Source of the DNA: Nocardiopsis ansamitocini
Lineage (GTDB): Bacteria > Actinomycetota > Actinomycetes > Streptosporangiales > Streptosporangiaceae
Direction of reading: 5' to 3'
Assembly (NCBI RefSeq): GCF_030268225.1
Contig: NZ_BSQG01000007.1
Span: 62,001 to 126,000, forward strand
DNA: 64,000 nucleotides
The translations under genes and the position numbers were made by a program. The notes under the pieces are model-generated. The model was not told the DNA's origin. It searched no databases and worked only from the letters and a program-made list of their open reading frames with translations. Within the stretch, counting starts at the first letter, position 1. Every line of letters begins with the position of its first letter. Shown here piece by piece: positions 55,153 through 63,205 of the stretch.

Positions 55153-55632
55153 ATGAAGCTGGACGCGATGTACCAGGAGATCATCCTGGACCACTACCGC
55201 AACCCTCACCACAAGGGTTTGCGGGACCCGTTCAACGCGGAGAGCCACCACATCAACCCGACCTGCGGGGACGAGGTGACGCTGCGCGTCGCCCTGGATC
55301 CCGCGGGGGCCGAGCTCGACAGCGCGGCCACGGTCGCCGACGTCTCCTACGACAGCATGGGCTGCTCCATCAGCCAGGCCAGTGCCTCGGTCATGGCCGA
55401 CCTGCTGATCGGCAAGACGGTCGACGAGGGACTGGCCGTGCTGGACGAGTTCACCACCCTGATGCAGTCCAGGGGACAGGGCGAACCCGACGAGGACGTG
55501 TTGGAAGACGCCGTCGCCTTCGCCGGGGTCTCCCAGTACCCGGCCCGTATCAAGTGCGCCCTGCTCGCCTGGATGGCGTGGAAGGACGCGACGGCCAAGT
55601 CACTGGCAACAGAGAAGGAGGGCGCCGCATGA
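55153..55632 (+). CDS. sufU: SufU sulfur-transfer protein
   Basis: 159 aa from the ATG at 55153; a TTG three codons earlier is possible. An IscU-like fold with a zinc site that accepts persulfide from SufS. The opening MYQEIILDHYRNPHHKG is typical. The three cysteines are in NPTCGDEV (~39), DSMGCSISQAS (~75) and ARIKCALLAW (~136), and the SufU-specific insertion between the first two is present. The stop overlaps the next start by 4 nt. Confidence 0.96.
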   Translation: MKLDAMYQEIILDHYRNPHHKGLRDPFNAESHHINPTCGDEVTLRVALDPAGAELDSAATVADVSYDSMGCSISQASASVMADLLIGKTVDEGLAVLDEFTTLMQSRGQGEPDEDVLEDAVAFAGVSQYPARIKCALLAWMAWKDATAKSLATEKEGAA

Positions 55633-56018
55633 CCGCAGGAAACGAGACCGTCCAGGTCCCCGACACCGACGCTCCGAACGTCCAGGACGCGGGTGAGGGC
55701 ACCGAGGTCGACCAGGAGCTCCAGGAAGAGCTCATCGAGGCGTTGAAGGACGTCATCGATCCCGAACTCGGCGTGAACGTCGTGGACCTCGGGCTGATCT
55801 ACGGCGTCAACGTCGACGGTCAGATCATCACCATCGACATGACCCTGACCAGCGCCGCCTGTCCCCTGACCGACGTGCTCGAGGAGCAGGCCAACAGCGC
55901 GCTGGAGGAGTTCGGCCGCGAGGTCAAGATCAACTGGGTCTGGATGCCGCCGTGGGGTCCGGACAAGATCACCGATGACGGGCGCGACCAGCTGCGCATG
56001 CTCGGTTTCAACGTCTGA
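55629..56018 (+). CDS. metal-sulfur cluster assembly factor (SufT/MIP18-like)
   Basis: 129 aa, ATG in an ATGA overlap with sufU. An acidic ~35-residue N-terminus precedes the DUF59 domain: ALKDVIDPELGVNVVDLGLIYGV (~38-60), the conserved Cys in LTSAACPLTDVL (~80) and a VWMPPWGPDKITDDGRDQLR ending. SufT-type proteins assist maturation of Fe-S proteins, especially under high demand. It is the last gene of the suf operon and is followed by a strong hairpin. Confidence 0.94.
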   Translation: MTAGNETVQVPDTDAPNVQDAGEGTEVDQELQEELIEALKDVIDPELGVNVVDLGLIYGVNVDGQIITIDMTLTSAACPLTDVLEEQANSALEEFGREVKINWVWMPPWGPDKITDDGRDQLRMLGFNV

Positions 56019-56037
56019 GACCGTTCGAGACCATGCC

Positions 56038-56074
56038 GAGGGGGTGTCCCGCCACAGGGCGGGGCGCCCCCTCG
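56038..56074 (+). terminator. hairpin at the end of the suf operon
   Basis: A GAGGGGGTGTCCCGCC-type left arm (from 56038) pairs with a GGCGGGGCGCCCCCTC right arm (to ~56074), with one or two mismatches around ACAG. It lies 20 nt after the stop. Confidence 0.65.
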
Positions 56075-56108
56075 TGCCCTCCGCCGAAACAGTGCCCCGG
56101 TGGAGGGG

Positions 56109-56852
56109 CTAGGGGACCACCACGGTCTGCACGCTCTCGCGCAGGGCGAAGCCCAGCTTCTCGTAGAGCCCCCGTGCCGGATTGCCCTCGGTCACCGCCA
56201 GCCCGAGCTCGGCCGTGCCGCGGTCGGCGGCCAGCACCACGGCGCGGCGCAGAAGAGCCGCGCCTGTTCCCCGTGGAGCGCGGGGATGTTTGAAGAGTTC
56301 CCCGACCCAGTCCAGGTCCGGTTCGCGCTCGAACACCAGCACCCCTGCCAGCACCCGATCCTCGGGATCCACCGCCAGCCCGCTCGCCGGTAGCAACGGG
56401 CCCAGGACCGCGCCCGACAGCAGGTGTTCGTACAGCGAGCGGCTCGTCGCGGCGTCCCAGGCGTGGTGGTCGGGATGCCCGGGGGGATAGGCGGCTTCGA
56501 GCGCGGGCAGCACCGCGTCGATGTCGCGGTCGTACGGTGTGATCCGGATTCCTTCGCCCAGGACGGGTGAGCGCCAGTCGGGGGGAGAGGCAACGCGGCG
56601 CAGGTCGCGACGGAGGTCGTGCGCGTGGCGCATGGGGATCGCGCCCCGTCGCAGTAGTTCTTCGCCCAGGGGCGGGTCGACGCTCACGGCCCAGCCGGAC
56701 AACCGGGTCAGGATCGTGTCGACGGTTCCCGGACCCAAAGGACGCACCGTATGCGCCCAGGGGAGTCCGGCGCGGGTGTCGCGCAGATAGCTGAGTGCCG
56801 GGGCACCGTCGTCGTCGAAAGCGACGTGCCGGCCGGTTTCGGCCGCGGTCAC
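56109..56852 (-). CDS. GNAT-family N-acetyltransferase
   Basis: 247 aa from a GTG at 56852; the frame is open to 56924 and the start is uncertain because no ribosome site is good. The N-terminal ~110 residues are unlike a GNAT fold. The C-terminal half has the acetyl-CoA fold: VLAGVLVFEREPDLDWVGELFKHPR (~170-194), then the pyrophosphate-binding RGTGAALLRRAV (~197-208), LGLAVTEGNPARGLYEKLGF (~218-237), the standard motif A/B pair. Substrate unknown. It converges on the suf operon. Confidence 0.85.
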   Translation of the reverse strand: MTAAETGRHVAFDDDGAPALSYLRDTRAGLPWAHTVRPLGPGTVDTILTRLSGWAVSVDPPLGEELLRRGAIPMRHAHDLRRDLRRVASPPDWRSPVLGEGIRITPYDRDIDAVLPALEAAYPPGHPDHHAWDAATSRSLYEHLLSGAVLGPLLPASGLAVDPEDRVLAGVLVFEREPDLDWVGELFKHPRAPRGTGAALLRRAVVLAADRGTAELGLAVTEGNPARGLYEKLGFALRESVQTVVVP

Positions 56853-56941
56853 GGCGTTCCCGTGCGGTGGAGTGGCGCTGCGCTCATGTCCGCACAGTGT
56901 GGACCGCGCTTTCTCGCCCCGCAACCCGGTTCTTCGTCGTC

Positions 56942-59083
56942 TCAGCGCGAGGCGTAGAGCGTGGACCGCAATTCGGCCGCGATGTCGTCGTCACCGCGTT
57001 TGGTCAGCATTTCGATGAGTTGCGTCGGATTGTTGTTCGTCCTGTCCTCGCCGTCCTCGCTGATCCGACGGCCGATGATCTCCAACGCCTCGTCGGTTCC
57101 CGCAGCCGCGGTGTAGCCGATCAGGTTGAGAGCCTTGCCGATGGAGCCGTTGTCGCCCAATGCTGCCGTGGGCAGCAGCCGGGCGTCCAAGCGGTCGCCG
57201 TTGACGGTGATGAACACGCGGTCGCCGGGCTGGGCCCCCTGGCGGCGCAGCAACGGTCGCAACGAGTCGAACGCGGGCTGGTCCCGCCATACCAGGACCA
57301 GGAGATCCGCGCCGGGGCCGGTCAGGCACAGCAACCGTCCCGGCTGCAGCCCCAGATGGGTGGCGTAGCCCGGGGGGACGGTCACCGGTGCGCCGTTGAG
57401 CTGGTCGGCGCTGACGTCCACCCGGTGCCACCAGCGTCCGTCCGGTGCGCGGAAGCAGCGAGCCGAGGTGGAGACCCCCAGAACGGGCTCCGGCCGAGGT
57501 GCGGCAACCGTCGGCCTGCGCCGTATCGGCAGGCCGCCCGCGGTGGTGGAACCGGGGGAGTCGGGGGTGACCGCTGCGTGTCCGGAGAAGGCGGGCGCCT
57601 CGGGGGCGTCGAGGGGCACCGTTTCGTCGACCAGAACGTAGCCGTCGTGGATACTCACGCCGGGCGTACTCAGCAGCCAGGCGCGCAGCGCCTGCGCTCT
57701 GATCCCGAGCTTGCCCAGGCGGAGCCCGGCCTCGGTGATGCTGGGCTGGCCCACCACGACCTGGCGGGTCTGCCAGCGCAGCGTTCCCGTCTCCGCCGAC
57801 AGCAGCCATCCGTTGTCCAGACGGCGGTCGGTGAAGAGGGTGATGATCACCCGCCACAGCGGGATCCCGAGGGACGGGATGTCCACGGGGTGGTCGGGGT
57901 GGGAGCCGATCAGGTGATCCACCGTGGTGGCGGTGCCGAGCTGTTCGGAGACGTCGCGTACGTGCTTGGCGATGGGCGCGCCGGCAGGCGAGCCGAGCCA
58001 ATGGAGCAGGCGCTCTTCGACGGTGCGCTGGGCGGTGCGGAGCTCGCCGATCTCCACCCGTAGCTGGTCCGAGAGCAGCCTGATGCTGGTGGGGTCGGCG
58101 GCGAACAGTCGTTCGGCGGCAACCAGCCGCTCAAGGTCGTTCCACTCGCGAAACAGCCGGTCGAGCAGATCGATCAGCGGGTACTGGCCGAGTTCGGGGG
58201 CCGGCGCGGTGGCGATGTCGGGGACTTCGGGAACGGCCGGGGTCTCCCCGCGCATTGCCTTGGGCGGGCCGAAGGCGGGGCGCCGCAGGGTGCGGCCCGG
58301 GCCCAGAAGGGTACTGCCACCGCGCCGGGCCAGCGCAGGCGTCGCCCCGGTGGCCGAACTGGATCGTCCGGAGCGGCCCGAGCGGGTGGGAGCCGCGTTG
58401 GCCCGCTCCTCGGCGAGATCCTCGTCCCGGTTGGCCCGGAGCGCGCGCAGGGTGCGGATGGCGCGGGTGGCCGGGCTCTGCGGTGAGATCTCGGGATCGG
58501 TCGTGGGGCCCGCGCAGTCCGAGCCGGTCGCGTTGGTGAGATAGGCCAGCGCGTTGTGCACGTGCTCGGGGGCCGAGGCGGGGATCCAGTTGGCGACGGT
58601 CCGCACTGCCTCGATCATCAGAGCGGGGGAGGGGGTCGGCCCGCCGCTGGGGTCGCGGGTGAACGGGTGGACCGCCCGCCACATGACCATGCTGACGACC
58701 TCGACGACGTCGCAGTTGCCGGGGAAGCCCCATTCGCGCATGGTTGCGGGGGAGGCCGCGACGAGTTGTTCCCAGTTGCCGGCTGTGGCCAGCACCGCGC
58801 CGCGGACGGGCTCGGCGACCTCGTCCATGTCGACGGACAGCGCCCGCAGGGTGGGGAGGAATTCGCAGACGGCGAGGTGGTCCCACTGTTCCACGGTGAG
58901 CCGCGCGAGGCAGTGCGCAAGCCAGGTGGGCCCGGCGATGTCGAGGACGCGGGGGAGGGGCAGCGAGCGCCACCAGCCGTCCACGAGTCGGGTGTGCTGC
59001 AGGATCTCGGAGATGTCGGCTGACTTGCTCCAGCGAAGAGCCGGGGCGAGGTCGGTTAGGCAGATCGGGGAGACGGCGTTCAT
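56942..59083 (-). CDS. 713-aa protein with sigma-region-4-like wHTH stretch, function unknown
   Basis: ATG at 59083; an in-frame ATG nine codons upstream is possible. Residues 1-~200 are helical and Trp-rich. ~205-270 is a Ser/Arg/Gly-rich linker. ~290-500 holds a helical unit (EWNDLERLVAAERLFAADP) and a wHTH-like unit with GWLLSAETGTLRW, ITEAGLRLGKLGIRAQALRAWL and GYVLVD, an order known in large actinobacterial proteins likened to sigma-70 region 4. A second linker leads to a ~170-residue C-terminal domain (WWHRVDVSADQLNG, VTVPPGYATHLGLQPG, LLVLVWRDQPAF) that may be a beta-barrel DNA-binding fold. No enzyme motif. I cannot name the protein. Confidence 0.65.
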   Translation of the reverse strand: MNAVSPICLTDLAPALRWSKSADISEILQHTRLVDGWWRSLPLPRVLDIAGPTWLAHCLARLTVEQWDHLAVCEFLPTLRALSVDMDEVAEPVRGAVLATAGNWEQLVAASPATMREWGFPGNCDVVEVVSMVMWRAVHPFTRDPSGGPTPSPALMIEAVRTVANWIPASAPEHVHNALAYLTNATGSDCAGPTTDPEISPQSPATRAIRTLRALRANRDEDLAEERANAAPTRSGRSGRSSSATGATPALARRGGSTLLGPGRTLRRPAFGPPKAMRGETPAVPEVPDIATAPAPELGQYPLIDLLDRLFREWNDLERLVAAERLFAADPTSIRLLSDQLRVEIGELRTAQRTVEERLLHWLGSPAGAPIAKHVRDVSEQLGTATTVDHLIGSHPDHPVDIPSLGIPLWRVIITLFTDRRLDNGWLLSAETGTLRWQTRQVVVGQPSITEAGLRLGKLGIRAQALRAWLLSTPGVSIHDGYVLVDETVPLDAPEAPAFSGHAAVTPDSPGSTTAGGLPIRRRPTVAAPRPEPVLGVSTSARCFRAPDGRWWHRVDVSADQLNGAPVTVPPGYATHLGLQPGRLLCLTGPGADLLVLVWRDQPAFDSLRPLLRRQGAQPGDRVFITVNGDRLDARLLPTAALGDNGSIGKALNLIGYTAAAGTDEALEIIGRRISEDGEDRTNNNPTQLIEMLTKRGDDDIAAELRSTLYASR

Positions 59084-59493
59084 CTGCTGGGGACCTCGAC
59101 CTCCTGGCATACGGCTCGCGAGCGTGTGGGAGCGGCACTGGCATTCGGCTGTGCGCTACACACTACGCCTCCCCGGGCGTGCGCGGATGCCGGACGTGTG
59201 GGTTCGATGCGGCGGCTGCGCCTTGCGGGAGATCGCGTTCGGAGCTGAATGCTGATTCGACTTTACGTGGTGCTGATCTCTCGCAGATCGTACGGGCGTG
59301 CGCGCGCTATGTGTAGCCCAAGGCGGAGAAAACGGACAGTCGATGGTGAAGTGGCAGGTCAGTGGATCTCGTTCTGGCGTGGGGAATGATCGTCCGACAT
59401 TCGCTTTTGCTGTGGCAGAAGTCACATTATTGACGCGTCGGGTGGGGGGCCGGTCAGCGGACCGGCCCCCCACCCGACCCCCGAGGTCGCTGT
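59084..59493. other. intergenic region with terminator and promoter
   Basis: 410 nt. The left part must hold the promoter of the 713-aa gene. The right part has the sseB-like gene's terminator (separate entry). No gene is supported between them. Bases 59240-59440 are less GC-rich than their surroundings. Confidence 0.5.
59439..59476 (-). terminator. terminator of the SseB-like gene
   Basis: CGGGTGGGGGGCCGGTC (59439-59455) pairs perfectly with its complement at 59460-59476 around AGCG. This 17-bp stem lies 18 nt past the stop of the minus-strand gene. Confidence 0.8.
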
Positions 59494-59943
59494 CTACTCG
59501 GCGGCCAGGGTGGCCACCGTCTCCGGATAGATCGGGACGCTCGCCTTGTTGCCGGGATTCACGGCCAGCCCCACGTTGCCGGGCAGCACGTCGGCGAGGT
59601 CCTGGGTCGGGATGATCGTGTACGGCAGTTCTCCACTGCGCGCGCTCAACTGCTCCTCGGAGGTGAACACGGGGACGAACGGCGAACCCTTGAGGTCCAG
59701 CGTCGGCAGCGCGATGGAGCCGTCGTCCTGGACGCCGGATCCTTCGGGAAGGGGGACCCACAGTGAGCCCTCCCGCAGGGCGCCGATGAAGCGCGACACC
59801 GACTCCGCGCCCTCGCTCTGGGTGTCGTCCGCGCTCTCGGGGGCGGCGGCGGTCCGCTCTATGGCCTCGGCGAGGGCGTTCTCCACCGGGTTGACGGGAA
59901 ACGGTACGGAATCGCCTTCGGCCGAGCCGGTCGGCGTGGTCAT
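59494..59943 (-). CDS. SseB N-terminal domain protein
   Basis: 149 aa from the ATG at 59943, with AAGGAG 11 bases upstream. The SseB-like domain is shown by ENALAEAIE, SLWVPLPEGSG (~61-71), FVPVFTSEEQLSA (~88-100) and GLAVNPGNKASVPIYPE (~124-140), where LxVNPG is the family signature. E. coli SseB is an uncharacterised serine-sensitivity enhancer; in actinomycetes the domain is common, and some members occur near type VII secretion genes, but none are here. Cytoplasmic, acidic N-terminus. A strong terminator follows. Confidence 0.85.
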   Translation of the reverse strand: MTTPTGSAEGDSVPFPVNPVENALAEAIERTAAAPESADDTQSEGAESVSRFIGALREGSLWVPLPEGSGVQDDGSIALPTLDLKGSPFVPVFTSEEQLSARSGELPYTIIPTQDLADVLPGNVGLAVNPGNKASVPIYPETVATLAAE

Positions 59944-60206
59944 GGCAGGACGCTCCTTATGAGTAGGGCACGAGGGTCGGAATCGGCATCCCCGAGGAGT
60001 GGTGCGCACGGTTCCCGGATGCCTCGACCAAAACCCGCATTTCATCAAACGCGCCGGTGAACAGCGGCGGTATGCTTATCTGGTCCGCTTTACCCCGACC
60101 GTTCGGCTTGACACATTCACCCTCGTGTTACGCAAGGCACGCACTCCGTGGTCCCCATGGGCCCCGTCATTCAGCGTGTCGGTGTCAAGCAGCATGATTG
60201 GTTGAC

Positions 60207-61037
60207 GTGACTGATCTCGAGATGAACCCCCCTGACCGCATGCAGGCGGAGACCTCCGCGGTCATCCGCTCTTACGTCGCCATCGGGGACAGCATTACCG
60301 AAGGGCTCGACGACCCGAATCCTGATGGCTCCTACCTCGGGTTCGCCGATCGCCTGGCCCAGCACCTGGGCGCTGCCACCTCGGGCTTCCGATATGCCAA
60401 CCTCGCCGTACGGGGCCGCCGATCGCACCAGATCTTCGGCGAGCAGTTGGAGCAGACACTGAAGTTCGCCCCCGAACTCGTCACGGTCAACGCCGGCGGC
60501 AACGACGTCCTGCGTCCCAACACCAACCTCGACCGCCTCGCCCAGCAGTTCGACGACGGTGTGCGCCGGCTGCGCGAGGCAGGTATCCGGGTGGTCATCC
60601 TCTCCGGCTACGACACCGGCTGGATCCCGGTGCTGCGGGTCTACCGTGGACGTATCGCCGTGTTCAGCATGCACCTGCGCGCCATCGCCGAGCGCAACGA
60701 CTGCGACATCGTCGACCTGTGGTCGATGAACGCCCTCAACGACCCGCGTGCCTGGAGCACCGATCGCCTGCACTTCAACGGGGCGGGCCACCAGATCGTC
60801 ACCGCGCGCATCGCCGAGATCCTCGGGCAGCCCATGGGCGGCCGTGAACTCTGGGCCCACCCCTGGGCGACACCCAACCTCCAGCTCCCGCGGATCCTGC
60901 GCCGTCGTCAGACCCGCAAGTGGGCCGTGGACTATCTGGTGCCCTGGTTGAGTCGCCGGGCGATGGGCCGTTCCTCGGGTGACGGCCGTCTTCCCAAGCG
61001 GCCCGACATGACCGAACTGGCACCCGACGAGGACTAG
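60207..61037 (+). CDS. SGNH/GDSL hydrolase
   Basis: 276 aa from a GTG at 60207; a TTG three codons upstream is possible. The four blocks of the SGNH fold are visible: block I GDSITEG with the nucleophile Ser (~30), block II Gly in LAVRGRRSHQI, block III GGNDVLRPN (~98) and block V STDRLHFNGAGHQ with the Asp-His pair (~190). There is no signal peptide, so it is an intracellular lipase or esterase. The C-terminal ~70 residues are basic and family-specific. Substrate unknown. It is divergent from the SseB-like gene across 263 nt. Confidence 0.92.
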   Translation: MTDLEMNPPDRMQAETSAVIRSYVAIGDSITEGLDDPNPDGSYLGFADRLAQHLGAATSGFRYANLAVRGRRSHQIFGEQLEQTLKFAPELVTVNAGGNDVLRPNTNLDRLAQQFDDGVRRLREAGIRVVILSGYDTGWIPVLRVYRGRIAVFSMHLRAIAERNDCDIVDLWSMNALNDPRAWSTDRLHFNGAGHQIVTARIAEILGQPMGGRELWAHPWATPNLQLPRILRRRQTRKWAVDYLVPWLSRRAMGRSSGDGRLPKRPDMTELAPDED

Positions 61038-61058
61038 CGTCCGCTCATGCCCTCCGGA

Positions 61059-61769
61059 TCAGGATTCCGGTTGCCCCTTGCGTCGATACCCCGACCGCAG
61101 CGGACCACCAGCCAGATCCAGGATCTGCGTGGCCACCATCACAAGAGCGCCGGCATCCCCGGTGCTCGCCAGGCGCTGCGCCTGTGCCAGTCGGGCGTGC
61201 ACCACCGGATCGCACTCCAGCAGCCGCTGGGACAGCCACTTGCCCGCTCCCGACCACTCCCGCCGCACCAGCAGCACCAACCGTGCCCCGCTCCGCACGG
61301 TCTCGGCCGCGATGAATCCTCGCTCGTCGGTGTCGGTGCACCCCGTCAGGTCGTCCACCAGGTCGGTCAGCGCATAGCGCGCGTCCTCCAATTCACCGGG
61401 TGTGGCGGGGGAGGGGCCGGCCGCAAGGCGAGCGCGCGCCTGGCGTGCGATGGACGCCCCGGTGCCCTCGACGTCGATCAGGAGCTCCCCCGTGGCACAC
61501 ATCGACAACAGGGGCGAGCACCGGGAGGCCGCCTCCCTGCGCGCAGCAGAGTGCCACGACGCCTCGGTGTGCGCGAACACCTCCACCGGCCATTCCCGGT
61601 GGACCAGGCTTTCGCGGTAAGGAGCCGGAGGGCCGGTGAGGATCACCACGATGTCCAGGTCCGACGTCGGGGTACGCCGCGGTGTACGGGAACTGCCCGC
61701 CAGAAAGGCCGCCCGCGCGTCCGGATGGTTCTTCCACAGCAGATCGATCGCTGCTTCCAGGGGGTCCAT
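61059..61769 (-). CDS. nucleotidyltransferase-fold protein
   Basis: 236 aa from the ATG at 61769; a TTG four codons upstream is possible. A pol-beta-type nucleotidyltransferase core: AFLAGSSRTPRRTPTSDLDIVVI (~20-42), with the G-S helix and D-x-D metal site (Asp ~37 and ~39), and a third carboxylate probably in WPVEVFAHTE. A helical ~120-residue C-terminal domain follows. It could be an aminoglycoside-adenylyltransferase-like enzyme or a MNT/HEPN-type antitoxin relative; no HEPN partner is adjacent. Converges on the SGNH hydrolase gene with a 21-nt gap. Confidence 0.82.
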   Translation of the reverse strand: MDPLEAAIDLLWKNHPDARAAFLAGSSRTPRRTPTSDLDIVVILTGPPAPYRESLVHREWPVEVFAHTEASWHSAARREAASRCSPLLSMCATGELLIDVEGTGASIARQARARLAAGPSPATPGELEDARYALTDLVDDLTGCTDTDERGFIAAETVRSGARLVLLVRREWSGAGKWLSQRLLECDPVVHARLAQAQRLASTGDAGALVMVATQILDLAGGPLRSGYRRKGQPES

Positions 61770-61833
61770 GCGGGTATTCAACCCGAATCCGGGCCGCAGC
61801 GCGCTCCCTTGCGGAGGCCGTTCCTGCGCGACC

Positions 61834-62979
61834 TCATCCCCTCGACAGGCTGCGGATCAGATCGCTCACATGGACGACCCCCATGCACTGGCCGAACTCG
61901 TTCACCGCGATCAGGTCCTCGTACACCCGCTCGCGCTCGGTGCCCGCCGACCGCAGCGCCGCGAGAGCCGGAGCCGTGCGCGCAACCGTCCGGGGAGCAC
62001 CTGCCAGCCGCTGAGCGGGGCGCCGCGCGTGCAGCGCATGTCCGTAGGGCCCGGTGATGGACAGCAGGAACCGGGCACGGTCCAGCGCCGCCACCGGGCG
62101 TTCCCGGTGGTCGATGAGGATGACGCTGCTGAGTGCGGAGTCGTTGCCGAACGCTTCCAGCACCTCTTCGGAGGTGGCATCCTGCGTCATCGTCACCGCC
62201 GGGACCATGAATTCCGAGACCCGCGGACCCACGTCGACACCGGTCGATGTCGACTCCAACAGCGCCGCGTCCGGGATCGGGGCGACGCGTTCGCCGGGCG
62301 CCCAGTCGTCCCGCGCGAAGACCGGCCCCTGCGCCAATCGGACCCCCGCCTTGCGCAATCCCACCAACTGCGCTGTTGAGCACACCCCAGCGGCCAACGG
62401 AAAACTTCCCGCGCCCCGGCCGATACGGGTCATGCCCTCGACGATCGCGGTCAGCCGCTCGTCCCCGGGAACACCCGCAGTCAACTCCGCGTCCACGCGG
62501 AAGAAGAACGGCGCGGACCGTACGAGGAGGTCCGGCGCGATCCGCGCCGTCCCCAGCGCCGAGCGGAACCCCAGCTCCCGGAGCACGGCCACCCCACGCG
62601 TCAGCTGCTCGGACGGTAGTTCGCGCAGCCCGGCGTCCACCATGAGGGTGATGTCGCGAGGACGCCGCCCGGCGCGGCGAAACCAGCTTTCCAGCAAGGA
62701 GAACGGCTCCCGGCCCGCACACAGCAGCCGTGCGGGAACCGGCAGGACCAGCGGCAGCAGGCTTTCGCGATCCAGCGCGCTGCGGGCCAGCGCCAGGAGC
62801 CGTTCGCCCAGTGCAGCGGCGTCGTCGCCCTGCCCGGCGTCGGTGGCCGGGGCGACCTCCACGGCGAGCACCGCTCCGGAGTCCAGGTCCACGATCGGTC
62901 GCAGCCGAGCGGTCGGCGGCTCGGCCCGACCGGTTTCGAGCCGCGCGCCGCGGGGGGAGGCACTCGTGGGCAAAGACAC
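61834..62979 (-). CDS. degenerate EAL domain and CBS domain protein
   Basis: 381 aa from a GTG at 62979. The N-terminal ~230 residues follow the EAL phosphodiesterase fold: RLRPIVDLDSGAVLAVEV (~25-42), a LVLPVPARLL strand, ITLMVDAGLRELPSEQL, FRSALGTARIAPDLL, FFFRVD and LAAGVCSTAQLVGLRKAGVRLAQGPVF. The catalytic E-x-L reads EVA, and the DDFG metal pair and K-x-D are missing, so it should not cleave cyclic di-GMP. The C-terminal ~110 residues resemble a CBS pair (SEFMVPAVTMTQDATSEEVLEAF, GVVHVSDLI). It is probably a sensor or adaptor. Similar EAL-CBS proteins occur in actinomycetes. Confidence 0.82.
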   Translation of the reverse strand: MSLPTSASPRGARLETGRAEPPTARLRPIVDLDSGAVLAVEVAPATDAGQGDDAAALGERLLALARSALDRESLLPLVLPVPARLLCAGREPFSLLESWFRRAGRRPRDITLMVDAGLRELPSEQLTRGVAVLRELGFRSALGTARIAPDLLVRSAPFFFRVDAELTAGVPGDERLTAIVEGMTRIGRGAGSFPLAAGVCSTAQLVGLRKAGVRLAQGPVFARDDWAPGERVAPIPDAALLESTSTGVDVGPRVSEFMVPAVTMTQDATSEEVLEAFGNDSALSSVILIDHRERPVAALDRARFLLSITGPYGHALHARRPAQRLAGAPRTVARTAPALAALRSAGTERERVYEDLIAVNEFGQCMGVVHVSDLIRSLSRG

Positions 62980-63055
62980 CCGTTCATGCTCTCCGGGCAG
63001 GGAAACCTTCGAAAGACACCCCGGTGAAGACGTGTTGAACTCATCGCCCGTGCAC

Positions 63056-63100
63056 AACGGTGGGGTGGGCGGGGGAGGTGTTCCCGCCCACCCCACCGTT
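63056..63100 (-). terminator. strong terminator downstream of fabF
   Basis: AACGGTGGGGTGGGCGGG (63056-63073) pairs perfectly with its complement at 63083-63100 around a 9-nt loop, an 18-bp stem. It sits between the fabF stop and the start of the EAL-CBS gene on the same strand, so the EAL-CBS gene needs its own promoter. Confidence 0.85.
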
Positions 63101-63205
63101 GCCCGCGCTGCCACAAAAGGGTGCTGTGGGCGGCGCCGCGCCGTGCCGCGGGTTTTTCCGAGCACGCCACGGACCGCCCGCGACCGGGGAAGACACCGTT
63201 CGGGG

